Notes under the pieces: generated by a model | Database searches by the model: none | The model's input: the letters and a program-made list of their open reading frames with translations, nothing else | Told to the model about the DNA's origin: nothing | Made by a program: the position numbers and the translations under genes | Virus record (IMG/VR): IMGVR_UViG_3300015242_000020 | Location: 62,001 to 126,000 of that record | Length of the DNA stretch: 64,000 nucleotides | Source: a virus | Direction: 5' to 3' (one strand) | Shown: piece after piece, positions 24,368 through 31,690 of the stretch | How positions within the stretch are numbered: the stretch's first letter is position 1 | Layout of the letters: every line of letters begins with the position of its first letter

Positions 24368-25084
24368 CTACACCCTCCACATCTCGGCGCGGACGCTCAG
24401 CAGCCACGCCTGGGCCGCATCATCGTCGGGGTACTCAGGTAGTGGACTGGACAGCCCAAAGTCCCGCTCGGCGGCCCTGAACTCCGGCAACGCCGCGTTG
24501 GGATCGGAGGCCACCGCCCGACCGAAGTCGAAGTACCTCTGCTGGTCGGACACCCGGATGATGAGCTGGCCGGTCTGGTACAGCATGGTGCCCTGATCGA
24601 GCAGCCGCAGCAGGTGTCGGGCGTGCTTTTGGATCCGGGACACCGGGACGTCTGGAAACCGGCCGGAGCGCTGCAGTCGCTCGTACTGCTGACTGGCATA
24701 TCCGAGATAGGCGGAGCGGATCCGGGGTGCCGACAGCAGCTTCTCTCTCATGTCGATCAGCCGCACGCCGGCAGGGGAGAGGGTCTCGTAGCGCTCCAGC
24801 CACAGCAGCTCGACGATCGTGGGGTTGCCCTTCAGCGCGAGCAGCAGATATTTCCGGGCCTCGTGCAGCGTGACATCCGGGGTGTGCTGGACCAGGGTGG
24901 CGTACCGATCGATCGGCAGGTCGAAGCCGTGAAACAAGCTGGTCGGAGCGGCCCAGATGCCGAGCCGATCTGTGTCGGACTCCGGAGTGTCCATGCCGTA
25001 GGCCCTGGAGCCGATGATGCCCGAGAGCAGCACCTGAGATCCGTAAGGCAGCTCGGGGATGGTGGTCTCCTGCTCGTCCGTCAT
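24368..25084 (-). CDS. Nucleotidyltransferase, DNA polymerase beta superfamily (RlaP-like)
   Basis: Start at ATG 25084 (MTDEQETT), overlapping the upstream stop. Residues ~23-45 read GIIGSRAYGMDTPESDTDRL, matching the GS..xGx5SDxDxxG nucleotidyltransferase motif with two metal-binding Asp. The ~190-residue remainder is helical (EARKYLLLALKGNPTIVELL, RIQKHARHLLRLLDQG) as in the PF10127 predicted nucleotidyltransferases, some of which associate with RNA ligases. Likely transfers a nucleotide to RNA, protein or a small molecule; the target is unknown and no RNA ligase is visible here. Confidence 0.78.
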   Translation of the reverse strand: MTDEQETTIPELPYGSQVLLSGIIGSRAYGMDTPESDTDRLGIWAAPTSLFHGFDLPIDRYATLVQHTPDVTLHEARKYLLLALKGNPTIVELLWLERYETLSPAGVRLIDMREKLLSAPRIRSAYLGYASQQYERLQRSGRFPDVPVSRIQKHARHLLRLLDQGTMLYQTGQLIIRVSDQQRYFDFGRAVASDPNAALPEFRAAERDFGLSSPLPEYPDDDAAQAWLLSVRAEMWRV

Positions 25085-25326
25085 CAGGACACATCCTGGG
25101 TGAATTCGTGGCTCCAGTCCGGGCCGGCCAGCGAGACGGCATCCTCGGGGATGACCGCACCCTCCCAACGATCCGCTGAGCTGTCGTTCGCCATCATGAA
25201 CAGGACCAGAGATTCCAGCATCTCGTCGAGGTTCCCATGCCACCACTCATCGGCCTGGGCCTGCCAGTCAAAGGAGTCGCTGAAGGTGACCTCGCCGATC
25301 ACCTCGTAGGTGTAGACCTTCTGCAT
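25084..25326 (-). CDS. Hypothetical protein, 80 aa
   Basis: ATG 25326 with AGGAATCCCTG upstream. Begins MQKVYTYEVIGEVTF; Trp-rich helix DWQAQADEWWHGNLDEMLES. Overlaps the nucleotidyltransferase gene and may be its partner. The ribosome site sits within a family-A palindrome. Confidence 0.6.
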   Translation of the reverse strand: MQKVYTYEVIGEVTFSDSFDWQAQADEWWHGNLDEMLESLVLFMMANDSSADRWEGAVIPEDAVSLAGPDWSHEFTQDVS

Positions 25327-25339
25327 CAGGGATTCCTAG
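25326..25339. promoter_or_regulatory. Family-A palindrome at ribosome site
   Basis: TCAGGGATTCCTAG. On the minus strand CTAGGAATCCCTGA runs into the ATG of the 25084-25326 gene, so AGGA of the palindrome serves as the ribosome site. Confidence 0.5.
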
Positions 25340-25788
25340 CTGTAGTAGGACGCGAGGAACAGCTTGGGCGTCCGGTCATCGGCGTATTCGATCCTGTCGA
25401 GCACGGCGGCGAACTGGTCCAAAGACTCAGCGGACAGCGGGATGAACATGGGTGTCTTGACTGGCTCCGCGTCCCAGTCCACGCATTGCACGTCGCCCAC
25501 GACCAGCAGATAGCCGGGGTAGTCCGCCGAGCAGTAGGGCTCGATCTTCACGAACACGTGAGAGCCGGTGAAGGCTTGCTCGGCCTTCCAGTACTCGTGC
25601 CAGGCTGCTCTATCGGCGACCACCGGGATTCCAGGCTCAGATTCGGTGAAGCCAGCGACATCCAGGATCACCTTTCTCAGGTAGTCCCCCTCGACCTCCT
25701 TGGCCCACTCCTTGCTGAGGCGCCACTCCTTTTCTGCACCACCGAGGTCAACACCCCAGGCCAGCTTGGCGTACGGATCCATTCCCAT
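25336..25788 (-). CDS. Hypothetical protein, 150 aa
   Basis: ATG 25788 with AAAGGAGCGCAGACC upstream. Trp-rich: begins MGMDPYAKLAWGVDLGG, contains EWRLSKEWAKEVEGDYLRK. A mid-region resembles a small alpha/beta fold (HVFVKIEPYCSADYPGYLLV). This GMDPYAKLxWGvdl beginning is common in actinophage proteins of unknown function. Confidence 0.68.
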   Translation of the reverse strand: MGMDPYAKLAWGVDLGGAEKEWRLSKEWAKEVEGDYLRKVILDVAGFTESEPGIPVVADRAAWHEYWKAEQAFTGSHVFVKIEPYCSADYPGYLLVVGDVQCVDWDAEPVKTPMFIPLSAESLDQFAAVLDRIEYADDRTPKLFLASYYS

Positions 25789-25815
25789 GGTCTGCGCTCC
25801 TTTGTGGTTCAAGGG

Positions 25816-25844
25816 AAAAGCGCCCCGTGGATATCGGCCGGGGC
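25816..25844 (-). terminator. Rho-independent-type terminator
   Basis: A 6-bp GC stem (GCCCCG/CGGGGC, 11-base loop) followed on the minus strand by GC and TTTT. It lies directly after the secreted-protein gene at 25860. Confidence 0.6.
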
Positions 25845-25859
25845 CACGCCGATGATTGC

Positions 25860-26693
25860 CTAGCTCGGGCAGACCGCCGTGACATTGCCGTCAGCGACAC
25901 TCTGGCCGTCATTGCCTGGGTTGATGCCGTCCCGCCACGTCTGAGCCGCACAACCAGCGTTGTACGTCCACAGGTAGGTGGTCAGATTGAAGCTGGCACC
26001 AAATGTGACCCCACTGGTTGGGAAGAATCCCTTCACCCAGTCCGAGGTACCGAACGGAACGCTGGCCCGACTATTCGCAGTGGCCGGAACCAGCGAACCA
26101 TTCGGCGCATTCGAGCTGGCATAGAACTCGACCTTGGCGCCGCCGATGAAAGAGCCGGTCGGGTTACCGGTGATGGTGCCACCGACCGTGGCGTTCGGTG
26201 CTGGCTTTCCATTGATCGCGGTGAAGGTGCCGTTATCCGTCAGAGTCGCGGTGTAGAAGTAGCAGGTCGGCGCTCCACCGCATTTGCTGGATTCCGCAGC
26301 ACCTTGGCGGGTGACATTTACGGTGCGGATCATATTGTCAGTCGCCCAGCCCGAGGTCTCGGCCCAGTTGGTGATTGAGGTCTGTGCGGTGGCAGTCGCG
26401 GGGACGAGCGCATCCGCGCTCTTGTTGTTTCCCTGCTGGCTCCACCAGACCTTGTCGTAATTTGTTGAGCAACCCGGGTAAGTGCTGCTCCCGCCGGTGT
26501 AGACATGGATGCCATTGACCGGCTGATGCGTGGTCTTGTTCAGACAGCTCCAGTACGTCGGATTGGCCGTACTTCCTGTGATGGACTGTGCGGCCGAGAC
26601 CGCATTGACCAGTGCGACGCTGCCTGCCCCCACCGCAGCAAGGACAACCACCCCCGCGATGGCCTTCTTCAGACCGATTGTTTTGAAAATCAC
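25860..26693 (-). CDS. Secreted protein with Sec signal peptide
   Basis: 277 aa. N-terminal signal: basic KTIGLKKA, hydrophobic AGVVVLAAVGAGSVALVNAV and an SAAQS cleavage-like site near residue 34. The mature part is Thr/Asn/Gly-rich and beta-rich, with six Cys (WSCLNKT, YPGCSTN, KCGGAPTCYF, NAGCAAQ, AVCPS) that could form disulfides. It resembles extracellular proteins of filamentous actinobacteria rather than virion proteins. It is preceded by no clear promoter and followed by a terminator. Possible roles include cell-surface modification or exclusion of other phages; neither is shown. Confidence 0.75.
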   Translation of the reverse strand: MIFKTIGLKKAIAGVVVLAAVGAGSVALVNAVSAAQSITGSTANPTYWSCLNKTTHQPVNGIHVYTGGSSTYPGCSTNYDKVWWSQQGNNKSADALVPATATAQTSITNWAETSGWATDNMIRTVNVTRQGAAESSKCGGAPTCYFYTATLTDNGTFTAINGKPAPNATVGGTITGNPTGSFIGGAKVEFYASSNAPNGSLVPATANSRASVPFGTSDWVKGFFPTSGVTFGASFNLTTYLWTYNAGCAAQTWRDGINPGNDGQSVADGNVTAVCPS

Positions 26694-26717
26694 TTGGTGG
26701 TTCCTTTCAGGGTTGGC

Positions 26718-26942
26718 CTAGTCGGTAGGTTTACCGAGCAGGATTCGATCGATCACGCGCTTCCGGATATCGGAGGGAATTCCCTCCAGCTCCATCGCAC
26801 GCTCGGCCATCTTGATCACCATCATCTGGTATTTCTCGATGGCCTCGACAAAAGCATTCTGAGGTGGAGCTTGCGGGTGGTCGGTGGAATGCCGGTCGAT
26901 TATCTGCTGGGCATACATCGACCGCTCGCGCCCCTCAGCCAT
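26718..26942 (-). CDS. Hypothetical helical protein, 74 aa
   Basis: Helical with AFVEAIEKYQMMVIKMAERAM and a basic C-terminus (RKRVIDRILLGKPTD). Overlaps the upstream gene by 8 bases. No family recognised. Confidence 0.58.
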   Translation of the reverse strand: MAEGRERSMYAQQIIDRHSTDHPQAPPQNAFVEAIEKYQMMVIKMAERAMELEGIPSDIRKRVIDRILLGKPTD

Positions 26943-27204
26943 GGTCGTCCTGGTAGTGGTTGTCGATCAGGTAGGTGAGCTGGTCACGCAGCAAGACTGC
27001 ATTCTCCAGCGAAAGATGCGCAGCGATATAGGGCGCATTACCGCGCTCGGCCGGCATCACATAGCCGGCGGCGGTGACCCAGATGGCCGGTTCGGTGGCG
27101 AGACTGGATTCGTATGCCTGCACCTCATCTCGACCGTCGATGCTCTTGATCGGATCCAGGCGCTTGAATCCGCGATCGGTAGTCGTAGGGACGATGTCAG
27201 CCAT
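26935..27204 (-). CDS. Hypothetical protein, 89 aa
   Basis: ATG 27204 (MADIVPTTTD) preceded by AGGAGC. Contains WVTAAGYVMPAERGNAPYI and SLENAVLLRDQLTYLI. The segment before the gene is shared with the divergent plus-strand HNH gene. Confidence 0.6.
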   Translation of the reverse strand: MADIVPTTTDRGFKRLDPIKSIDGRDEVQAYESSLATEPAIWVTAAGYVMPAERGNAPYIAAHLSLENAVLLRDQLTYLIDNHYQDDHG

Positions 27205-27244
27205 GGGATAGCTCCTGTCCAGATTCATCCGCTAAGGTAACTAC

Positions 27245-27844
27245 ATGTCGAGGCCACCATGTCTCATGGAAGAATGTGATGACCCGTCGGTAGGGCTTGG
27301 TCTCTGTCGATTCCACTGGGGCAGGAACCATCGTTATGGCGACCCTCTGGCTGGTCCTCCGCGTAGGAAACGGCGAGATAACTCGCCGGGACCGTGTGAA
27401 GTCCCCGAGTGCACTAACGATCGATCCAAAGGGACCTATTGCTCCGGCCACTACGCCAGGATTCGGCAGACTGGGGATCTCCGAGCCGGCGTCATGCTCC
27501 GATCCACGAACGCCATGACTCTTGAGGAGCGAATATGGCGCAAGGTCGATAGAAACGGACCTCGGCCGGCTTTTGCTCCGAACCTCGGAAACTGCTGGCT
27601 CTGGACGCCCCGGCCCCGAAGTGCGGGAGGATATGCCCGAGTCCAACCCGGAGACGGAGGACCGGTAATCAGGGTCCATGTGTGGACCTACGAGAGCGTC
27701 TATGGACCTGTCCCTCCCGGTCATGAACTGGATCATCTCTGTCGTATCCGACACTGCGTTCGCCCTACCCACCTTGAAGCGGTGGTGCATCAGGTCAACG
27801 TGAAACGCGGGCGAGCTGGCGAACTGAGGGGGATGAATGTCTAG
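27245..27844 (+). CDS. HNH homing-type endonuclease, the only plus-strand gene
   Basis: 199 aa. Two N-terminal Cys/His clusters (CLMEECDDPSVGLGLCRFHW and CEVPECTNDRSKGTYCSGHY) look like tandem zinc fingers for DNA recognition. The C-terminal domain has the HNH_3 pattern: VHVWTYESVYGPVPPGHELD, then HLCRIRHCVRPTHLEAVV. Such free-standing HNH genes behave as selfish elements in phages. It runs against every other gene and its codon use is more A/T-rich. Its stop and the stop of the converging gene share one CTAG at 27841-27844. Start ATG with AAGGT upstream, next to a family-A half-site (27232-27244). Confidence 0.82.
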   Translation: MSRPPCLMEECDDPSVGLGLCRFHWGRNHRYGDPLAGPPRRKRRDNSPGPCEVPECTNDRSKGTYCSGHYARIRQTGDLRAGVMLRSTNAMTLEERIWRKVDRNGPRPAFAPNLGNCWLWTPRPRSAGGYARVQPGDGGPVIRVHVWTYESVYGPVPPGHELDHLCRIRHCVRPTHLEAVVHQVNVKRGRAGELRGMNV

Positions 27845-28521
27845 CATGACGCCAGCCGCTTAGACATCGTCTGCTTATCGGATGAATCAATCGAGAGGTG
27901 ATACCTCACCAACACATCCACGAATTTGCTGTCATAGAGGCAGGCGTAGTCCTTATTGGGCGGCATCCACTCAGTAGGCCCCTTATCACCTTTGGCCTCA
28001 TTCGAGGGGCCACTGACCGCTCTAAGGTTGATCGGATCGTTTGCGAATCGCTCGCGCTGAGCAGAAGACCAGGATTGAGCACCATGAGTCCAAGCCCAGG
28101 CAAGAGGGACACGGTGGTCTATTTGGACCAGATTGGAGGTCTTGATCCCCCGGGTGAAGTGAATGCTGGTGCCGGTGTAGGGATCGGCCAGCACACCGGA
28201 GAGCACGGTGCAGCGGTTGGTCGCACGCTTGATGTCTTTGAGGTCGCGGGCCAGCACATCGTCGCGGGTGTCGCAGTAGTTCTTATTGACGTCGGCCCAG
28301 GCCGGGCCGAACTGTGCACGGGAGTAACCCGAGATAGAAGTACCTTGCCGAACAGAGACCTTGGCCAGCGCGACGGCTGCTGCGCCCGAGCCGGCATCCG
28401 CCGGTGGGGTCTTCTTGTCGTGCATGCCCTGCACCACCAGGATTGCCACGAAGCCGATCCCGGCGGCCCAGATCCAGCCCCGTAGGGAGCCGACAGAGCG
28501 TTCCGCACCGAAGATAGGCAT
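27841..28521 (-). CDS. Membrane-anchored or exported HNH (DUF1524-like) nuclease
   Basis: 226 aa. A hydrophobic segment at residues ~15-33 (GWIWAAGIGFVAILVVQG) acts as signal anchor. The catalytic region has IDHRVPLAWAWTHGAQSW and, ~20 residues on, NDPINLRAVSGPSNEAKGDKGP, the H-N-H/DUF1524 pattern seen in exported actinobacterial nucleases. Four Cys (NYCDTRDD, NRCTVLS, YACLYD, LASC) could form disulfides, consistent with an extracellular location. Could degrade incoming DNA at the cell surface. Driven by the promoter at 28561-28589; contains a family-B site. Confidence 0.8.
   Translation of the reverse strand: MPIFGAERSVGSLRGWIWAAGIGFVAILVVQGMHDKKTPPADAGSGAAAVALAKVSVRQGTSISGYSRAQFGPAWADVNKNYCDTRDDVLARDLKDIKRATNRCTVLSGVLADPYTGTSIHFTRGIKTSNLVQIDHRVPLAWAWTHGAQSWSSAQRERFANDPINLRAVSGPSNEAKGDKGPTEWMPPNKDYACLYDSKFVDVLVRYHLSIDSSDKQTMSKRLASC
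28332..28345. promoter_or_regulatory. Family-B palindrome inside gene
   Basis: AGATAGAAGTACCT, in the 27841-28521 gene, encoding G-T-S-I-S with GGT ACT TCT ATC TCG. Confidence 0.5.
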
Positions 28522-28560
28522 CAGGGTCTCCAGCTGGTCGGGGGATCAAAGACTGAGCCG

Positions 28561-28589
28561 ACCGTACAAGGTTTCTTAGAACCACGCAA
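28561..28589 (-). promoter_or_regulatory. Sigma70-type promoter with family-A operator in the spacer
   Basis: On the minus strand: TTGCGT (28589-28584), a 17-base spacer containing CTAAGAAACCTTGT (28579-28566), then TACGGT (28566-28561). It sits just after the terminator at 28595-28630, starting a new unit at the exported nuclease gene. Confidence 0.7.
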
Positions 28590-28594
28590 CTGGC

Positions 28595-28630
28595 GAGGCC
28601 CCGGACTGAATGGGGCCAGTCCGGGGCCTC
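28595..28630 (-). terminator. Strong hairpin terminator
   Basis: Perfect 13-bp stem GAGGCCCCGGACT/AGTCCGGGGCCTC with a 10-base loop, in the 180-base gap between 28521 and 28701. Nothing else is visible in the gap apart from the adjoining promoter. Confidence 0.75.
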
Positions 28631-28700
28631 TATGGCGAGAGTCCCTTGGATTCCTCTCGGCCGGGAGTGTGGCACAGCGGCCGAGAAGTCCGCAGTCGAA

Positions 28701-29033
28701 TCAGGTAGAGGCCCGGCGCCGGCCCACACCAGACACGACATGAGGGTGCAGATAGGTGACGTTCAGTTCATTGCGGGCGGCCACCAACGGGGCCGGCGCC
28801 AGCTGGCGCTCATCCAGCAGCTGATCGAGGTGAGTGCGCGCCACATCCATCCGGATCTGGGCATCGGTGATGTCCTCGGTGTTCTCCTCGACCTGCTCCG
28901 CCAGCCGGTGGATCGTCGAGGTCTGCTGAGCGATGATCTTGCTCTGGGCGCGGAACCACGACCAGATACCCCACGTCACGACCACGTAGATCAACAGGAC
29001 GAGGCCGAGGACGAGACGATCGGTGGGACTCAT
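28701..29033 (-). CDS. Single-TM protein with coiled coil, 110 aa
   Basis: N-terminal TM (LVLGLVLLIYVVVTWGIW, residues ~7-25), then a coiled coil (KIIAQQTSTIHRLAEQVEEN and following) and a basic C-terminus. Such architecture occurs in Rz-like spanins and membrane-tethered adaptors; evidence is insufficient to choose. Confidence 0.65.
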   Translation of the reverse strand: MSPTDRLVLGLVLLIYVVVTWGIWSWFRAQSKIIAQQTSTIHRLAEQVEENTEDITDAQIRMDVARTHLDQLLDERQLAPAPLVAARNELNVTYLHPHVVSGVGRRRAST

Positions 29034-29036
29034 GGC

Positions 29037-29108
29037 TCACCCGCCTCGCTTCATTGGCGACTGACAGTAGCAGGGGTTACCCAGCGCGCCTAGGTAGCTC
29101 GACGCCAC
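29037..29108 (-). CDS. Possible 23-aa Cys-containing peptide
   Basis: GTG 29108 overlaps the end of the TM protein gene at 29090. Encodes SSYLGALGNPCYCQSPMKRG. It fills the only gap between two tightly packed genes, but it is very short and has no clear ribosome site. Confidence 0.3.
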   Translation of the reverse strand: MASSYLGALGNPCYCQSPMKRGG

Positions 29109-29326
29109 ATCAGCACCGCGAGGGTGAGCCAACCGCACTGATGACCGATATCGAGCAGAGTGTTCTCCCCCAGGATCAACGATTCCACGTTGAGGGCCTG
29201 CACGACCACCACGAGGGAAAAGAAGCCGCGCCAAGACAGCTTGCCGGAGAGCCCCAGGATAGCCGCCATAACCCAGATGGCCGTGGCGGCATCTGCCCAG
29301 ACCGCTTCCATCAGAACCGGGCTCAT
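29090..29326 (-). CDS. Multi-TM membrane protein, 78 aa
   Basis: Three hydrophobic stretches: AATAIWVMAAILGLSG, GFFSLVVVVQALNVESLI and CGWLTLAVLMW. Basic end RRAT. Overlaps the upstream zinc-protein gene (ATGA). Holin-sized but unassigned. Confidence 0.62.
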   Translation of the reverse strand: MSPVLMEAVWADAATAIWVMAAILGLSGKLSWRGFFSLVVVVQALNVESLILGENTLLDIGHQCGWLTLAVLMWRRAT

Positions 29327-29514
29327 GAGGACTCTAGGAGTCGGATAGAGATCGGCAGCAGCGCCGGATCCTCAGCGGCGTTCTGCCGCCACAAGGCACA
29401 GCAGGACACGCACAGCAGCCGACTGCGCCCGCCGGGACTGACCCACTCGTAGGCTGCGGGCTCATCCGGCACCGGCGGGTCACGGAAGAGGGCGTGGCAG
29501 CAGTCGCAGGGCAT
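29323..29514 (-). CDS. Zinc-binding small protein, 63 aa
   Basis: MPCDCCHALF near the N-terminus and LLCVSCCALW in the middle provide two CxxC-type pairs for one zinc. Remainder helical. No function recognised. Confidence 0.62.
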   Translation of the reverse strand: MPCDCCHALFRDPPVPDEPAAYEWVSPGGRSRLLCVSCCALWRQNAAEDPALLPISIRLLESS

Positions 29515-29516
29515 CG

Positions 29517-29825
29517 CTAGGCGATCTGGGCGATCAGCTCGGCCCAGGGTCGAAACCTGCAGGAGCCGGAGTGATCGGCGACCCGGCTGCAGACATACTG
29601 CCCAGCCAGCAGGCCGTACTGCTCCAGCGAGGCATCCCGCAAACAGCGCTGGTCGGAACCAGCGGCGGTGGGGTGCTCGTAGGCATCCACTGCATCGATG
29701 AGGGAGTTGTCGATCGGGGTGGTCCAGTCGTGCAGTCCCGCATCGGTCACATCCCCCACCCAGGCCCGTGCCGCTGCGACCACGATCAGCAGCCGCTGCA
29801 TCTCCTTATCGGAGGCCGGGCTCAT
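29517..29825 (-). CDS. Hypothetical protein, 102 aa
   Basis: ATG 29825 (MSPASDKEMQRLL) overlaps the upstream stop. Helical N-terminus (LLIVVAAARAWVGDV), then CLRDASLEQYGLLAGQYVCS and a third Cys in GSCRFRPW. Earlier codons in this frame are shadow sequence. Confidence 0.6.
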   Translation of the reverse strand: MSPASDKEMQRLLIVVAAARAWVGDVTDAGLHDWTTPIDNSLIDAVDAYEHPTAAGSDQRCLRDASLEQYGLLAGQYVCSRVADHSGSCRFRPWAELIAQIA

Positions 29826-30088
29826 CGCTCGTAGCGGTGCTTGAGGAAGGCAACCTCGGTGCGGGCGGAGGTGAGGTCTCCGGTGAGGCTGAGGATCTGC
29901 TCGTCGTCGTGGGCGAGCTTCTCCTCCTGGATGTGGATCACGCCGGCAAGCCGACCGATCTCGGTCTGCAGCTTGGCCACGTACTCGGCCGGCTTGAATG
30001 TCTCGGTTCGGGTGAGTGCTGGCTCGTAGTCCGGAGAGAGGATCAGATGTCCTCCGGATTTGCGGGCCAACTCGGTCAGGGGTGACAT
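29822..30088 (-). CDS. Coiled-coil protein, 88 aa
   Basis: A long heptad-type helix from ~residue 33 to the end (AEYVAKLQTEIGRLAGVIHI, then EEKLAHDDEQILSL and SARTEVAFLKHRYER). Overlaps the downstream gene by 4 bases. Function unknown. Confidence 0.62.
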   Translation of the reverse strand: MSPLTELARKSGGHLILSPDYEPALTRTETFKPAEYVAKLQTEIGRLAGVIHIQEEKLAHDDEQILSLTGDLTSARTEVAFLKHRYER

Positions 30089-30195
30089 GTGTGCTCCTCG
30101 GGAGCAGTCCAGGGACTAAAGGCTCACGATAGGTCCAAAAATCCCTGGAATCAACTACTCCCTGTAAGAGACTATGGCAGAAACTGTTACCGGAA

Positions 30196-30654
30196 TTATT
30201 GCTGGTCACGGGGATACGGCCTGGGTCGGGGGCGTGCGGGCGCCGGTACGGGAGCCTCTCCCACGATCACCTCACCAGTGGGCAGTGTCGCAGTGAAGCC
30301 CTTGGTGCCGGCATCGAACGCTGCCTGCACCTCTTCCACGGGCTCCTCCGGGCCGCCAGGATCCACGGAGACGACCTGGGAGTCTTCCGGTGACTCCTGA
30401 GATACCACAGTGCTGCTGAACTCGCCTGTGGCCTGCTCAGCGAAGCTCACCATGCGCTCGGGGAGCGGGATACCCAGCTCCTCGTTGACGTGGGCCTCGA
30501 TATCGGCCAGGTCCAGCGAGCACGGCAGTGCGGTGTCCACCTCCCGGAACGGGTTGCCCAGCTCGGCGGTCAACTCCCCGTTGGTCGGGGTGGGATTCCA
30601 GCCGTCGTGACCCAGCTCGGTCTGTTGCTCCTCGGTGGTCTCGGTCGTCGTCAT
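30196..30654 (-). CDS. Acidic protein paired with VWA protein, 152 aa
   Basis: Strongly acidic with Thr/Glu-rich N-terminus (TTTETTEEQQTE) and Pro/Arg-rich end (PAPARPRPRPYPRD). The middle has CSLDLADIEAHVNEELGI. The start overlaps the stop of the VWA gene, so the two are probably co-translated and may interact. Confidence 0.6.
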   Translation of the reverse strand: MTTTETTEEQQTELGHDGWNPTPTNGELTAELGNPFREVDTALPCSLDLADIEAHVNEELGIPLPERMVSFAEQATGEFSSTVVSQESPEDSQVVSVDPGGPEEPVEEVQAAFDAGTKGFTATLPTGEVIVGEAPVPAPARPRPRPYPRDQQ

Positions 30655-31286
30655 GACTGGTCACCCTTGGCCGCGTCCCGATCGGACTGACTGAAGGCCG
30701 CCTTGCTGCCACCCCGAGTACGAGTGACGTAGTTGGAGACCGACCGCATGGTGCTGGTGACCTGGGCACCGGAGGCGGCATAGGCCATCGCGGAGCCGGC
30801 GTCGATCCCCATGCCCTGCGCGACGTTGAGTGCATCCAGGTTGGCGCCCAGGAAAATGAACTCCCAGCCGTAGTGCTCCCGCTGCTCGGTGACCAGCTTC
30901 TTCACCGCGTCGACCTTCCACTCCTTGCTGGAGTTCTCGTAGCCGTCGGTAAGGATCACCATGATCACCTTGGCTGGCCGGTCATCCTCAGCCAGCGCGG
31001 CCAGGCTGACGCCGACACTGGTGATGGTCTTGCCCACCGCGTCCAGCAGCGCGGTCATGCCGCGCGGGATCAGGGTCAGCGGGGGCACGTCGAAGATCGG
31101 CTTGTTCTCGTACACGATCTCGTACTGGTCGTCGAACTGCGCCAGGGTCACCAGCGCATCACCGGGCTGCTTGCGCTGTTCGGTGATGAAGGTGTCGAAG
31201 CCACCCTCGGTGTCGGTACGGATGCTGGCCATTGAGCCGGAGCGATCCAGCACCGCGACAATGAGCGACTTGTCTTGATCCGTCAT
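30651..31286 (-). CDS. VWA-domain protein with intact MIDAS
   Basis: 211 aa. Residues ~8-190 form a von Willebrand A domain: LIVAVLDRSGSMASI gives the DxSxS MIDAS motif, PRGMTALLDAVGKTI supplies the conserved Thr and VIMVILTDGYENSS supplies the distal Asp. Similar to TerY/TerF-type small VWA proteins that act as metal-dependent interaction modules. Downstream acidic gene is a likely partner. Start ATG lies in a family-B palindrome with TAGGAG as ribosome site. Confidence 0.82.
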   Translation of the reverse strand: MTDQDKSLIVAVLDRSGSMASIRTDTEGGFDTFITEQRKQPGDALVTLAQFDDQYEIVYENKPIFDVPPLTLIPRGMTALLDAVGKTITSVGVSLAALAEDDRPAKVIMVILTDGYENSSKEWKVDAVKKLVTEQREHYGWEFIFLGANLDALNVAQGMGIDAGSAMAYAASGAQVTSTMRSVSNYVTRTRGGSKAAFSQSDRDAAKGDQS

Positions 31287-31296
31287 AGAACTATCT
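31285..31296. promoter_or_regulatory. Family-B palindromic site at start codon
   Basis: ATAGAACTATCT. On the minus strand GGAGATAGTTCTATG contains the ribosome site and start codon of the VWA gene. Confidence 0.65.
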
Positions 31297-31340
31297 CCTA
31301 GTCACAGTGAATGGGATGTGGAGCTGACCCTAGCAGCGTT

Positions 31341-31360
31341 CTAAGGAACTCTGAAGTCAA
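31341..31360 (-). promoter_or_regulatory. -35 element with family-A site upstream of VWA gene
   Basis: TTGACT (31360-31355) followed by TCAGAGTTCCTTAG (31354-31341). The expected -10 (GCTGCT near 31337-31332) is poor, so promoter activity may need an activator. Confidence 0.5.
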
Positions 31361-31605
31361 CCCTGAGCGTGGGCCGGCCGGTTACCGGCGGCGTGCCGAC
31401 CATAGTGCTCGACCTGCCACTCCACCTCGGCCTCGGCGACGAAAGCCAGCCACGGAGCGGGCATGTGCTTGGCCCGCAGGTGCCGGGGCAGCAGCTCGGG
31501 GTGGTGCAGCATCCGGTTGACCCGGCGGACTCGCCATGTCGTCCAGGCGGCGATCAGCCACACCACGATGGCGGCGGCGGCAAGGATACTGATCAAGGTG
31601 ATCAT
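31357..31605 (-). CDS. Single-TM protein, 82 aa
   Basis: N-terminal TM (ISILAAAAIVVWLIAAW), a basic stretch (RVRRVNRML) and a His-rich cytoplasmic tail (HLRAKHMPAPW, EHYGRHAAG). Overlaps the promoter region of the VWA gene at its 3' end. Confidence 0.62.
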   Translation of the reverse strand: MITLISILAAAAIVVWLIAAWTTWRVRRVNRMLHHPELLPRHLRAKHMPAPWLAFVAEAEVEWQVEHYGRHAAGNRPAHAQG

Positions 31606-31690
31606 GGGGTGTTGCTCCTGTCAGGGGAGGCAGCCAAAGATGCGCCGCTGCAGTTACCGGGCAGTATGCGCCTGTGGAACACTAAAGCCC

